Shown here: positions 8,758 through 16,982 of the stretch, one piece after another
Numbering within the stretch: position 1 is the stretch's first letter
How the letters are laid out: every line of letters begins with the position of its first letter
DNA from: Paenibacillus alkaliterrae
Lineage (GTDB): Bacteria > Bacillota > Bacilli > Paenibacillales > Paenibacillaceae
DNA: 64,000 bases
Assembly: GCF_021532375.1 (NCBI RefSeq)
Contig: NZ_JAKGAP010000016.1
Span: forward strand, 40,923 to 104,922
Direction: 5' to 3'
Notes under the pieces: generated by a model
The model's database searches: none
Told to the model about the DNA's origin: nothing
The model's input: the letters and a program-made list of their open reading frames with translations, nothing else
Program-made: the position numbers and the translations under genes

Positions 8758-9306
8758 CTAAGGAACCGCCTTCATTAATAATGCCTTGTTGTTGTCCAGC
8801 CAGGACAGAATGGCCTCGCAATTATCCTGTACCGAAAATGATGACGTACAAATCGTAATATCGGGATGTACCGGCTCCTCGAACGGATCGGATACGCCTG
8901 TAAAATGCTTCAATTCGCCCCGCCGCGCCTTGGCGTATAGTCCCTTGACGTCACGCCGCTCGCATTCACCCAGCGAACATTTCACATAGATCTCAACAAA
9001 ACCCGGGATTTCGCTGCGGGCGATTTCCCTCATTTCATGATAAGGCGTTATGGCCGATACCAGCACATCCACACCGTTCCGTGCCAGCAGCTTGGATACG
9101 TAGGCGATTCGTTTCATATTCTCGAACCGCTCCTCCTTGCTGAAACCAAGTCCTTTGCAAATCGTTTCACGAAGCTCGTCGCCATCCAGCAGCTCGACGC
9201 GGCGTCCCTGCTCCCGCAGTTTCGATGCGACAAATCGTGCGGTCGTCGTTTTTCCGGCGCCGGATAAACCTATAAACCATAGTACCGATCCGTGTTGTGT
9301 GTCCAT
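8758..9306 (-). CDS. cysC: Adenylylsulfate (APS) kinase-like protein
   Basis: P-loop kinase of 182 residues, about the usual length of bacterial CysC. The Walker A motif GLSGAGKT is at residues 13-20, followed by LLDGDELRE, the GFSKEERFENMKR segment and KGLYAKAR, all typical of APS kinases that make PAPS from APS and ATP. No ATP sulfurylase or PAPS reductase is nearby; the gene is embedded between a sugar oxidoreductase and a sulfatase-fold hydrolase. It may act on a carbohydrate pathway intermediate, as known CysC-like kinases of nucleotide-activated phosphoramidate do, or supply PAPS for a sulfotransferase elsewhere. A strong AGGAGG site precedes the ATG. Confidence 0.88.
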   Translation of the reverse strand: MDTQHGSVLWFIGLSGAGKTTTARFVASKLREQGRRVELLDGDELRETICKGLGFSKEERFENMKRIAYVSKLLARNGVDVLVSAITPYHEMREIARSEIPGFVEIYVKCSLGECERRDVKGLYAKARRGELKHFTGVSDPFEEPVHPDITICTSSFSVQDNCEAILSWLDNNKALLMKAVP

Positions 9307-9324
9307 GTTCGGTAACCTCCTTCG

Positions 9325-10329
9325 TTATAAGGCGGCCGGCACTTCCACAGGAGTCCCGCCGGACTGATGTGAACGGATGGCGGCTTCGATGACTTCCTGC
9401 GCGGCGAGCGCGTCGGCACCCGATGCCTCGATCTCCTCCGGTGCCGCACCCGCCTTGATTTGTGCGATGAAACGGTTGATCCGCTGCGCAAACGTGTCAT
9501 CGAAGCCCTGCATCCCGCCGAACATCGGATTTCGGAGAACCGTGAGCTCATTGGAATGGTGGGGGTAATAGGTCATACTCTCGTATACGTTATCGATGAC
9601 GAGCCGCCCTTCATGACCGGCCACCTCGCAATACTCGATCGGGTGACGCATCGACATATCGTAACTGCCCGTCAAATGTCCGACAGCTCCGGAAGCGAAC
9701 TCCATATTGACGGATACGGTCGACCACGACCCCCGGCCCGGCGCCTTCGTCATGAAAGACTGCACCCGCTTCACATCCCCCGCGAAATATCGCATGACAT
9801 CAATCGAATGGGGATGAAGGGCCCGCATGTGCAGCCATTCGGTATCCTCCTTCGGGTTTTGAATCGTCAGCCGCATATTGAGGAATAAAAGGGAGCCGAG
9901 TTTCCCCTGCTCCACAAATTCCTTTGCCTTGTAAGCCGCCGGCGTAAAACGGTGATTCAAATTGCAGGCAAGTCGGACACCTTTCTCCCTCGCAAAACCG
10001 ATCATGCGGCGGGCTTCTTCAATCCGGTTCGAAATCGGCTTCTCCACGAGCACGTCCTTGCCCGCTTCGATCGCGGTCATGGACGGTTCGTAGTGGTGGC
10101 TGCCTTTCTCCACGCCCGCCGTCGCCACGACGATGACATCGACCGGCACCGTGTCCAGCAGTTCCCGAAGATCGGTATAGAACGGCACACCATGCTCGCG
10201 CCCTGCCGCTTCGGCCCGCTCGGCCATCAGATCGCACACGGCCGCAAGCTCCGTATCCGGATGCTGCCGGTAAGCGCGGCAATGAATTTTTCCGATATTG
10301 TTAACGCCGACAACCGCGACTTTGATCAT
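9325..10329 (-). CDS. Gfo/Idh/MocA-family oxidoreductase
   Basis: NAD(P)-dependent sugar or cyclitol dehydrogenase of 334 residues. The N-terminal Rossmann fold starts VAVVGVNNIGKIH, and the family's catalytic lysine motif is present as VEKPISNR near residue 95. The C-terminal alpha/beta domain is full length. It is one of three diverged family members in this operon, which suggests successive oxidation/reduction or epimerisation of one imported compound. The start has a strong ribosome site (GGAAGGG). Confidence 0.9.
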   Translation of the reverse strand: MIKVAVVGVNNIGKIHCRAYRQHPDTELAAVCDLMAERAEAAGREHGVPFYTDLRELLDTVPVDVIVVATAGVEKGSHHYEPSMTAIEAGKDVLVEKPISNRIEEARRMIGFAREKGVRLACNLNHRFTPAAYKAKEFVEQGKLGSLLFLNMRLTIQNPKEDTEWLHMRALHPHSIDVMRYFAGDVKRVQSFMTKAPGRGSWSTVSVNMEFASGAVGHLTGSYDMSMRHPIEYCEVAGHEGRLVIDNVYESMTYYPHHSNELTVLRNPMFGGMQGFDDTFAQRINRFIAQIKAGAAPEEIEASGADALAAQEVIEAAIRSHQSGGTPVEVPAAL

Positions 10330-10374
10330 TTTAGGACCCTTCCTTTCTTCCCGCCACCCTGCATTCCTCTATCA

Positions 10375-10526
10375 AATTTAGGCGAGAGGACTCCCACTTC
10401 TACAAAGTGGTGAGGTGAATCGGATCTTCCTGAATTCGCAAAAAAGATCTTTGCTTTTAGGTTGATACACCAGAAACCCCCGCTTCATCCGAAGCGTCAG
10501 TGTAGGTAAGTGGCGGGAGTGTTCAT
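10375..10526. repeat. IS200/IS605-like non-coding remnant, copy 1
   Basis: The gap between two operon genes holds a CCACTT/AAGTGG hairpin at about 10394-10410. It also holds a 44-bp segment at 10483-10526 that recurs exactly at 53685-53728. The segment contains the small hairpin CTTC-ATCC-GAAG, ends in GTGGCGGGAGTGTTCA and has no coding capacity. Palindrome-bearing ends without target duplication are typical of IS200/IS605 elements and their non-autonomous derivatives; that assignment is inference. Its terminal TCA supplies the TGA stop of the minus-strand gene ending at 10523. Confidence 0.55.
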
Positions 10527-11938
10527 TCTGTCACCTTTACCTCTTCTTTTTCCTTTTCCTTATCTTTAGCCTGAAGGGAGCGCGCGTTCACGATCGAACC
10601 GATGTGCAGCGAATCATACGCCTCTTGGGAAGACGTGAACGTCTTGTCTTTCCCATGCCAGTTCAGGTTGGTATAGATCGGATTTTCACGATTGACTTGC
10701 TGCTCGCGTTTGGTGATATGGTCTTCCATCCGCTTTCTGAGCAAAGCGACAACTTTCGGCTCTTTATCCGCCACATTGACGTTTTCTTCCGGGTCCTGGA
10801 TCAGGTTATACAGCTCCACTTCCGGCTTGAAGTGAAAATCCGGCTCGAGTGCGCAAATCAGCTTCCATTCCGGCGTTCGCCATCCATGTTTGCGCATCCA
10901 GGTGCATTCGGTAATGTAAAACTCGTTTACCCGGTTTGTTTCTTCACCGGCGATCATTCGCGTCAGGCTTCGTCCGTCAAATGCCGCTTCGCTTTCGATC
11001 TCGAGCAGCTCAAGCACCGTCGGCATGATATCCGAAATAAGCGAAACGTCGGACACCCGTTTTCCGGCGGGCACACTGCCCGGAAACTTAATGATGAGCG
11101 GAACAACCAGTGTACAGTCGTACAAACCGTGATGATCAAAATAGCATTCGTGTTCGTACAGCGTCTCGCCGTGGTCGGACGTAATAACGACCAGCGTATC
11201 TTCTTCCAGTCCTAGCGCGTTCACCTTGGCGAACAGGCTCTGGATGCAGGCATCCATATAGGCGATCGCGCCGTCGTACTGCGCCGTCACGTATTCGTGA
11301 TCCGTGACGCCCGCTGGGATCCATGATTTCAGAAAATCCGCAAAAGGTTTAAATGCATAGACCGGTTCCATAGAGGCATTTGCCGGATCTTTCTCGTCAT
11401 CTCCGTAAAAGATCCGTTCGTACGGCTCCGGCGGCAAATACGGCGAGTGCGGATCCATATGTCTCAAAAAAAGAAAGAAAGGTTTATCCTCGGCTGCAAG
11501 ACGTTCCAGCTCCGGCACGGCCACCTCGTTCAAATTCTGCGCCTTCGGCGTACGTCCGTTTTCATCAGGGAGCCAGGATTCAAAGTCCAGATAGGTCTGA
11601 AACCCGCGTGAGGAAGGATTCCCCGTAAATCCGATACAAGTTGTATTGTAGCCGTTCTCGCCCAGCACCTCCGCCATCGTTTGCAGATGACCGCCAAGCG
11701 GTCCTTGATGCCTGAGCGCCACCACATCGGTACCGAATGCATCCATCCCGGTCAGCATCGACGCATAGGCCGGCGTCGTCGGAATACTGGGACTGAAATG
11801 ATTCTCGAACAAGACGCCTTCGCCTGCAACCTTATCCAAATGGGGCGTGGTCAAACGGGAATATCCATAGGAGCTCATATGATCGCGGCGCAAGCTGTCA
11901 ATTCCAAAAATGATGACATTCTTCTTTTTGTTTGCCAT
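10523..11938 (-). CDS. Second sulfatase-fold hydrolase with Thr at the nucleophile position
   Basis: Alkaline-phosphatase-superfamily enzyme of 471 residues, related to but clearly diverged from the one at 7308-8741. It has the metal-site Asp in FGIDSLRRDH (D14), the SDHGETLYEH motif in mid-protein, and a C-terminal LYNLIQDPEENVNVAD element. At the formylglycine position it reads T54-T-P-A-Y instead of C/S-x-P-x-R. It therefore belongs to the Thr-type branch (phosphodiesterase or transferase) rather than the formylglycine sulfatases. The C-terminus ends in a Lys/Glu-rich run, and the stop codon is provided by the repeat element inserted there, so a short tail may be altered. Confidence 0.87.
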   Translation of the reverse strand: MANKKKNVIIFGIDSLRRDHMSSYGYSRLTTPHLDKVAGEGVLFENHFSPSIPTTPAYASMLTGMDAFGTDVVALRHQGPLGGHLQTMAEVLGENGYNTTCIGFTGNPSSRGFQTYLDFESWLPDENGRTPKAQNLNEVAVPELERLAAEDKPFFLFLRHMDPHSPYLPPEPYERIFYGDDEKDPANASMEPVYAFKPFADFLKSWIPAGVTDHEYVTAQYDGAIAYMDACIQSLFAKVNALGLEEDTLVVITSDHGETLYEHECYFDHHGLYDCTLVVPLIIKFPGSVPAGKRVSDVSLISDIMPTVLELLEIESEAAFDGRSLTRMIAGEETNRVNEFYITECTWMRKHGWRTPEWKLICALEPDFHFKPEVELYNLIQDPEENVNVADKEPKVVALLRKRMEDHITKREQQVNRENPIYTNLNWHGKDKTFTSSQEAYDSLHIGSIVNARSLQAKDKEKEKEEVKVTE

Positions 11939-11951
11939 ATTCTTTGCCCTC

Positions 11952-12755
11952 CTAACGAGCGTTCAATTTTTTCAGACAAGCGTTCAAGTATCCATAGGAT
12001 TCGGCGGCCACGATCGACACTTGCGCAAGCGAGTGACCGGGTCCAGCGCCGATGACTTCCACCACGACAGGACCGTCGTATCCGCCGTCGACCATCGCTT
12101 TGCAATAGCCGAACAGATCGATATCGCCTCTGCCGCATGCCTGCAGTTCAATCGGTCCGGGGCCCTGCTCCCTGCCTTTGCAATCGCGGATATGAATGTG
12201 TTTCACCCGGCTGAGTACGGCCGGGAGCGCTTCCTCCGCATTTTCGCCGGCCCTGTGGATATGGCTGGGATCCATGTCGATCCCGAATGCTTGTGACGTT
12301 ATTTCCTGCATGGCTGTAAGCGTCGTGGGGATATTATAGATGGCGTTGCCCACATGCGCTTTCACGCACAAGGTGACCCCATACGAAGCAGCCCTCTCCG
12401 TCATTCGGGCCAATGCCTCAATAGACGCCCGCAGGTCTTCCTCGACGCCCAGCTTGCCGCCGGGTCCGACATTGACGATCGGGATTCCGATCTCCGCGGC
12501 GGCCTCGAACGCCGGAAGCAATCGTTCCTCCTTCAAGGAAGCGACTTCCGTCGATAGAAACGCAAGTCCATTCTCCTGTACGATGGCTTGCAGCTCGTTC
12601 TTTTGCTCCTTCCAGCGGCTTAAATCCAAATGCTCGCACATTCCCTCTATGGCGGCGATTTCAACGCCGTCGTATCCGCACAGCGCGATTTGCTTCGCAG
12701 CGGCGGCAAAATCGAATTGTTTAAAAAGCACAGAGTTTATACCTAACTTTATCAT
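11952..12755 (-). CDS. Sugar phosphate isomerase/epimerase (xylose-isomerase-like TIM barrel)
   Basis: TIM-barrel enzyme of 267 residues from the AP-endonuclease-2 / xylose-isomerase-like family (PF01261). Typical landmarks are the N-terminal LGINSVLF strand, GYDGVEIA, the metal-ligand regions FGIDMDPSHIHRAG and VKHIHIRDCKG, and the closing YDGPVVVEV. Family members isomerise or epimerise sugars, keto-inositols and related compounds using a divalent metal. Together with three Gfo/Idh oxidoreductases this resembles cyclitol or amino-sugar catabolic operons (IolE/IolI-like). It lies 13 nt from the next gene and has a GGGAGG ribosome site. Confidence 0.88.
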   Translation of the reverse strand: MIKLGINSVLFKQFDFAAAAKQIALCGYDGVEIAAIEGMCEHLDLSRWKEQKNELQAIVQENGLAFLSTEVASLKEERLLPAFEAAAEIGIPIVNVGPGGKLGVEEDLRASIEALARMTERAASYGVTLCVKAHVGNAIYNIPTTLTAMQEITSQAFGIDMDPSHIHRAGENAEEALPAVLSRVKHIHIRDCKGREQGPGPIELQACGRGDIDLFGYCKAMVDGGYDGPVVVEVIGAGPGHSLAQVSIVAAESYGYLNACLKKLNAR

Positions 12756-12803
12756 GTATGGTTAACCTCCCAGGAACTTTGATATTCCGTACATAGGCAG
12801 CGG

Positions 12804-13928
12804 TCATTTCATGAACAGCGGATCCCCGTGCAGCGGCGGCAGCGGATGCGGTCTGACAACTTCTCCGCCGCGTTCGTACGATTCCTGGACCGCATGCACG
12901 TATTCCAATACGGCAAGCGCATCCCTGCCGCTTGCGCGCAGTTGATCCTGAGATACCTTATTGGAGACATCCTCCAGGAAGGCATGAAGCCTGTTGTTGA
13001 AGGTCCGGCTAAAATCGTTCGTTCCGAAATCGGTGACTTCCGGCTCCGGCTGGACACTGATCGCCGGAATCCCTTTTTCCGCCTTCCAGAACGAGACTTT
13101 CTCCACGCAGTTTTCGATGCAGAACGTGCCGCGGGAGCCTGCCACCTCAAGGCTCCACCAGCCGCCGAGGCCATATACCGCATCTCCTCTTTGACTGAGC
13201 AGGTAACCGACGCCTCCATTGGCGAATTTCACATGAATGCTGTTGATCGATACCATCACATCCCCTGCGCTCCGGCGAAAGCCGGGACGGTCGGAGAAGG
13301 TCTGGATGTGCGTAATATCTCCGCAGAAATGACGCATGACGCTGAACGGATGGGTCAGGAACGCTCTCATGTGAAAATACGGATGTCCCTTGATCTTCGG
13401 GGAACCGGCAAGCCCATAATTCAGTTCGCCTCCGTTAAAGCCCATCTTCGCAAGACAATACACCAGCTCGCCGATGTCGCCGCTTTCCATATACTGCTTC
13501 GCCTTCTCCGCCGGCGGCGTAAAATAGTGATTCAGGTTGCACCCCAGATAAACCTTCTGTTTCTCAGCGAAAGCTACGAGCTCTCTGCCCTCCCGGACAT
13601 CGTTGCACAGCGGTTTTTCCACCAGCACGTGCTTGCCGTAGCTCAATGCCTCCATTGCCGGTTCAAAGTGCCAGCTTCCGTTGTCGATCCCCCCTGTCGT
13701 CACGTCGACGACCTGCAGGTCCGGCTCGCTCTCGATCATATCCTTGAGGCTGTAATACGCTTTCACGCGGTGCTTTTCCGCGGCGGCATCCGCACGCTCC
13801 TTGATGACGTCGCATACCGCCACCACATCGGCGAGCTCATCTTCCTTATAGCAGGCCGCATGGTTATTCCCGATCCCGTTCATGCCGACAATTCCGATTT
13901 TTACCGCCATTTGCGCGTTCCCGGCCAT
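12804..13928 (-). CDS. Gfo/Idh/MocA-family oxidoreductase
   Basis: Dehydrogenase-like protein of 374 residues with the Rossmann motif GIVGMNGIGNNHA near the N-terminus and the catalytic motif VEKPLCND near residue 105. It is closer to the protein at 9325-10329 (shared CNLNH-FTP segment) than to the one at 13989-15053. It is longer than average because of a C-terminal extension ending in PHPLPPLHGDP. Start choice is uncertain: the ATG at 13928 and a second ATG six codons in both lack a strong ribosome site. Confidence 0.88.
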   Translation of the reverse strand: MAGNAQMAVKIGIVGMNGIGNNHAACYKEDELADVVAVCDVIKERADAAAEKHRVKAYYSLKDMIESEPDLQVVDVTTGGIDNGSWHFEPAMEALSYGKHVLVEKPLCNDVREGRELVAFAEKQKVYLGCNLNHYFTPPAEKAKQYMESGDIGELVYCLAKMGFNGGELNYGLAGSPKIKGHPYFHMRAFLTHPFSVMRHFCGDITHIQTFSDRPGFRRSAGDVMVSINSIHVKFANGGVGYLLSQRGDAVYGLGGWWSLEVAGSRGTFCIENCVEKVSFWKAEKGIPAISVQPEPEVTDFGTNDFSRTFNNRLHAFLEDVSNKVSQDQLRASGRDALAVLEYVHAVQESYERGGEVVRPHPLPPLHGDPLFMK

Positions 13929-13988
13929 GCTTGTAGGTTCAGACCGGAAACTTCACCTACCTTTCGTCCCATTAAGTTTGATTTGTGC

Positions 13989-15053
13989 TCACACTTCTGC
14001 GATGGCAGGATCGTCCAGCCGGACTCGCCTTCCTTCGCGTGTCGATACGTAGCTGGCCAAAACCATGCGCAGTGAAGTTCGCCCTTCCTCCGCCGTCGCG
14101 ATTGGGCCCCGTTCGCCCTTCATAAATTCGGCCAGCGGTTTTGCCAACCCGCGAATTCGAAATCCTTGATTCGCTGGGCTTTCGATATCGCTTGCCGTCC
14201 AGAAGCCCGCCTGAGCGTCAAACCGCTTAAGCCCTGCCGAACCGTCCGGGCGCGGCACATTACAGCTGGGCACATCCCCGTAGTTTTGAACGATCGTTCC
14301 GCGTTCGCATATAATCTCCATCGTGTTCTCCGCCGCCGTGCATGTAAAGGAGCAGTTCACTTCGGCGACCGGGCCTCCCGTGTACCTGTAAATTACAATT
14401 CCATTATTCATTGGGATTTTAGGGTTATAAAGCGATTCTATTTCTGCGGTTACCGTCTCCGGAACGCCGAGCAGAAAGTGGAGAAAATCGACCGGATGCG
14501 ACGAATCGTCCGCCCAGATGTCACGGTTGTGAACCGGATTGACATGCCACGACTCGGCAAACTCGGCATTCAGTCCCATTGGAAGCCCATGCCTGCGCCG
14601 GACCATGAAGACCTGCCCGAGCTCACCGCTCTCCAGCCACTCTTTCATTTGAATATTTTGCGGATCGACCCTCATTTGCCAGGCAATCGTGAATGGAATC
14701 CCGTGCTTATGTACGGCTTCCACGATCCGATCTGCTTCAGCTAAGGTGAGCGCCATCGGCTTTTGCAGCACTACCGCTTTCCCTTGAGCGGCCGCCTGTT
14801 CCACCAGATCGGCGTGCATGGATGTCTCCGACGCCACCACAACAGCCTGAATGTCGTCACGGGCCAACAGTTCTTCGGTGCTCGCACACACGTCCAGTCC
14901 GAACGCGCTGCTCGCAGCTTCCAGCCTTTGGGCATCATGATCCCAGCCGGCAAGCACTTTAACGCCGTGATCCGTTTTTTTCCATTCCTCGCAGTAAGCA
15001 TTGACATGTCCATGAGCAAATCCCAGAATCCCTACACCAATCGGTTTATTCAT
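13989..15053 (-). CDS. Gfo/Idh/MocA-family oxidoreductase, divergent
   Basis: Third family member, 354 residues. The nucleotide-binding motif GILGFAHGHVNAY has His-Gly in place of the usual Gly-x-x-Gly ending. The usual E-K-P catalytic motif reads Q-K-P (VLQKPMAL, about residue 98), so the conserved Glu is lost while Lys is kept. This, with its distance from the other two, suggests a different substrate or reaction step. It starts with a clear GGAGGGG site, 145 nt after the permease gene; that gap holds a nested palindrome. Confidence 0.86.
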   Translation of the reverse strand: MNKPIGVGILGFAHGHVNAYCEEWKKTDHGVKVLAGWDHDAQRLEAASSAFGLDVCASTEELLARDDIQAVVVASETSMHADLVEQAAAQGKAVVLQKPMALTLAEADRIVEAVHKHGIPFTIAWQMRVDPQNIQMKEWLESGELGQVFMVRRRHGLPMGLNAEFAESWHVNPVHNRDIWADDSSHPVDFLHFLLGVPETVTAEIESLYNPKIPMNNGIVIYRYTGGPVAEVNCSFTCTAAENTMEIICERGTIVQNYGDVPSCNVPRPDGSAGLKRFDAQAGFWTASDIESPANQGFRIRGLAKPLAEFMKGERGPIATAEEGRTSLRMVLASYVSTREGRRVRLDDPAIAEV

Positions 15054-15069
15054 CGATCCCCTCCGCCTG

Positions 15070-15124
15070 CATGTTGATCATACCGTTATAGGAAACGTTT
15101 CCTGATTTCATCATAATCAACATG
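15070..15124. promoter_or_regulatory. Nested palindrome, possible operator
   Basis: A perfect 14-bp palindrome (AGGAAACGTTTCCT, 15090-15103) is centred within an outer 9-bp inverted repeat: CATGTTGAT at 15070-15078 and ATCAACATG at 15116-15124. The inner element resembles LacI/GalR-type operators and partly the cre consensus. It lies just upstream of the oxidoreductase gene and downstream of the permease gene. It could be a binding site for a repressor or a processing hairpin. Confidence 0.45.
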
Positions 15125-15198
15125 CCGGCCGGTTTCATGGTTGATAGGGACAATAACCGTTTCGATCGGGACCAATTCGACCCCTGGCAGCAATTCGT

Positions 15199-16104
15199 CT
15201 ATCCCTTAACCGCCCCGGCCGTCATGCCCGCTACGATTTTTTTGTTAAAAAAAATAAACAGGATCAGCGGCGGAATCGAAATCAGCACAATATCGGCAAA
15301 GAGCAGATTCCAGGACGTCGTAAACCGGCTCATAAAATTGTATAAGGTAAGCTGAACCGTCGCATTGTCCGCGCCTGGAAAGAAATAGAGCGGATTGACG
15401 AAATCGTTGAACACGGCGATCGACGTCAAGACTACGATGGTCGAAGTAACGGGCCTCAGCAGCGGGAAAATAATATTGAAAAACAATCGCGTACCCCCGC
15501 AGCCGTCAATCATTGCGCTCTCGTCGATTTCGCGCGGCAGCGTAGCCACGAACGCTTTGTAAAGGATGGCCGCAAAGGGAAAGTGGAGCGCAACTTCAAC
15601 GAGCGTAATGCCCGTCATTGTTTTGAACAATCCGATTGAATCGAGCACCCAAATGGTCGGTACAATGGCAGGCGGGATCATCAGCCCCGCAAGGATAAGG
15701 AAATTGATCGTCGAGGACGCTTTGCCGCCTTCCCTGCGCTGCAGGACGAAACCGGACATCGCGCTGACGACAACGAGTATGGCGATCGACAATACGGTAA
15801 GAAGCGTGCTGTTGTAGAAAGCGCGGATCAGCATGTTTTCCGAAGCCGTGAGTACGGCTTTGTAATTGGCGATGATATGAAAGGAGCTCGGCCAGGCCAT
15901 GCTCATTTCCGCGGATTCCGCTTGATTCTTGAAGGAATTGATAATGACAAAATAAAACGGCACCCAAAAAATCAAAGTGCTGAGCACGAGGGAAACAGCT
16001 CCGATGACAAACTGTCTCGCCCGTTTGCTAATCCCTTCGCTCCAATCTTGGCTTATCTCTTTTCTTATGCCGCTGCTCAAGCCTTCAATCATGCCCTTGC
16101 TCAT
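15199..16104 (-). CDS. Carbohydrate ABC transporter permease (MalG/CUT1 type)
   Basis: Permease of 301 residues of the CUT1 sugar family. A cytoplasmic N-terminus of about 28 residues precedes six predicted helices; the EAA loop REIDESAMIDGCGG near residue 210 identifies the ATPase contact site. The protein ends with the usual MalG-like 'AGMTAGAVKG'. Its ATG overlaps the preceding permease gene by 4 nt. No ATPase gene accompanies the transporter, which is normal in Firmicutes, where a shared MsmX-type ATPase serves many CUT1 importers. Confidence 0.93.
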   Translation of the reverse strand: MSKGMIEGLSSGIRKEISQDWSEGISKRARQFVIGAVSLVLSTLIFWVPFYFVIINSFKNQAESAEMSMAWPSSFHIIANYKAVLTASENMLIRAFYNSTLLTVLSIAILVVVSAMSGFVLQRREGGKASSTINFLILAGLMIPPAIVPTIWVLDSIGLFKTMTGITLVEVALHFPFAAILYKAFVATLPREIDESAMIDGCGGTRLFFNIIFPLLRPVTSTIVVLTSIAVFNDFVNPLYFFPGADNATVQLTLYNFMSRFTTSWNLLFADIVLISIPPLILFIFFNKKIVAGMTAGAVKG

Positions 16105-16967
16105 AAGTGCACCTCGCTTCTTGTCAGGAACTTATACAGCGGAAAAGCGAGCAGTGATACACAAATGAACAAAATAACGTTGCCCGCCGTCGCGAGACCG
16201 TAGAAGCCGGCCTGGTACTGCTTGTATATGATCGAAGCAATCAGGTCGGTTGTGAACCCCGGTCCCCCCTTAGTCATCGCCCAAATGAGGTCGAAGGAAC
16301 GCAACCCGCCGATGAATGCCAGGATGATAACCGAGTTCATGGCCGGCCGGCTTAAAGGCACCGTTATATGCCAGAAGGCATCCCTGGAGCTGCCGCCGTC
16401 GATCTTAAGCGCTTCATAATACTCTTGAGGAATGGCCGTAATTCCGGCAATGTAGATCACCGTCGCAATGCCGACACCTTTCCATACGTCGACGAAAGCA
16501 ACCGACAATAGAGCTATTTTCGTGTTGCCCAGCCAGTCCGGACCGGCAATGCCGAGTGCGGCGAGGCTCGTGTTGATCATCCCCTGCGAAGGATGCATCA
16601 TCATGGAGAAGGCGATCCCCACTGCGATCGTACTAAGGAGGGTCGGAAAGAAAATGACGGATCTAAGATAGCTTTTAAACATGATCCCGGACGTGAGGAA
16701 CGCTCCGAGCAGCAGACCGAGCACTACCTTCAGCACACAGGTTACGACGGCGTAAACGATCGTGTTCCGGAAGCCGATGCTGAGCGCCGTCTCCGAGAAA
16801 AAGGTGACATAATTATCAAAACCGATAAAATCCCAATCCATAAGCGTCCATCTTGTCATACTGAAGAAGAACGACAGGATCGTCGGCAGCAGGTAAAAGA
16901 CGAAATAAATGATACCGGCAGGCAGCAGAAAGGCGTATGAGTATGTCCTCATCGTTATTTTGGTCAT
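16101..16967 (-). CDS. Carbohydrate ABC transporter permease (MalF/CUT1 type)
   Basis: Partner permease of 288 residues with six predicted helices. The EAA motif is QEYYEALKIDGGS near residue 195, and the conserved FIGFDNYVTFF segment follows the first helix. It lies 15 nt after the binding-protein gene with a GAGGAG ribosome site. Together with the downstream permease it forms the membrane channel for a monosaccharide- or oligosaccharide-type solute. Confidence 0.93.
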   Translation of the reverse strand: MTKITMRTYSYAFLLPAGIIYFVFYLLPTILSFFFSMTRWTLMDWDFIGFDNYVTFFSETALSIGFRNTIVYAVVTCVLKVVLGLLLGAFLTSGIMFKSYLRSVIFFPTLLSTIAVGIAFSMMMHPSQGMINTSLAALGIAGPDWLGNTKIALLSVAFVDVWKGVGIATVIYIAGITAIPQEYYEALKIDGGSSRDAFWHITVPLSRPAMNSVIILAFIGGLRSFDLIWAMTKGGPGFTTDLIASIIYKQYQAGFYGLATAGNVILFICVSLLAFPLYKFLTRSEVHL

Positions 16968-16982
16968 AGGTTCACTCCTCTT

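Noticed and set aside
12828..14075. 415-codon plus-strand frame opposite two oxidoreductase genes
   Set aside because: It lies antisense to well-conserved Gfo/Idh genes and shows no recognisable domain; GC-rich third positions explain the open frame.
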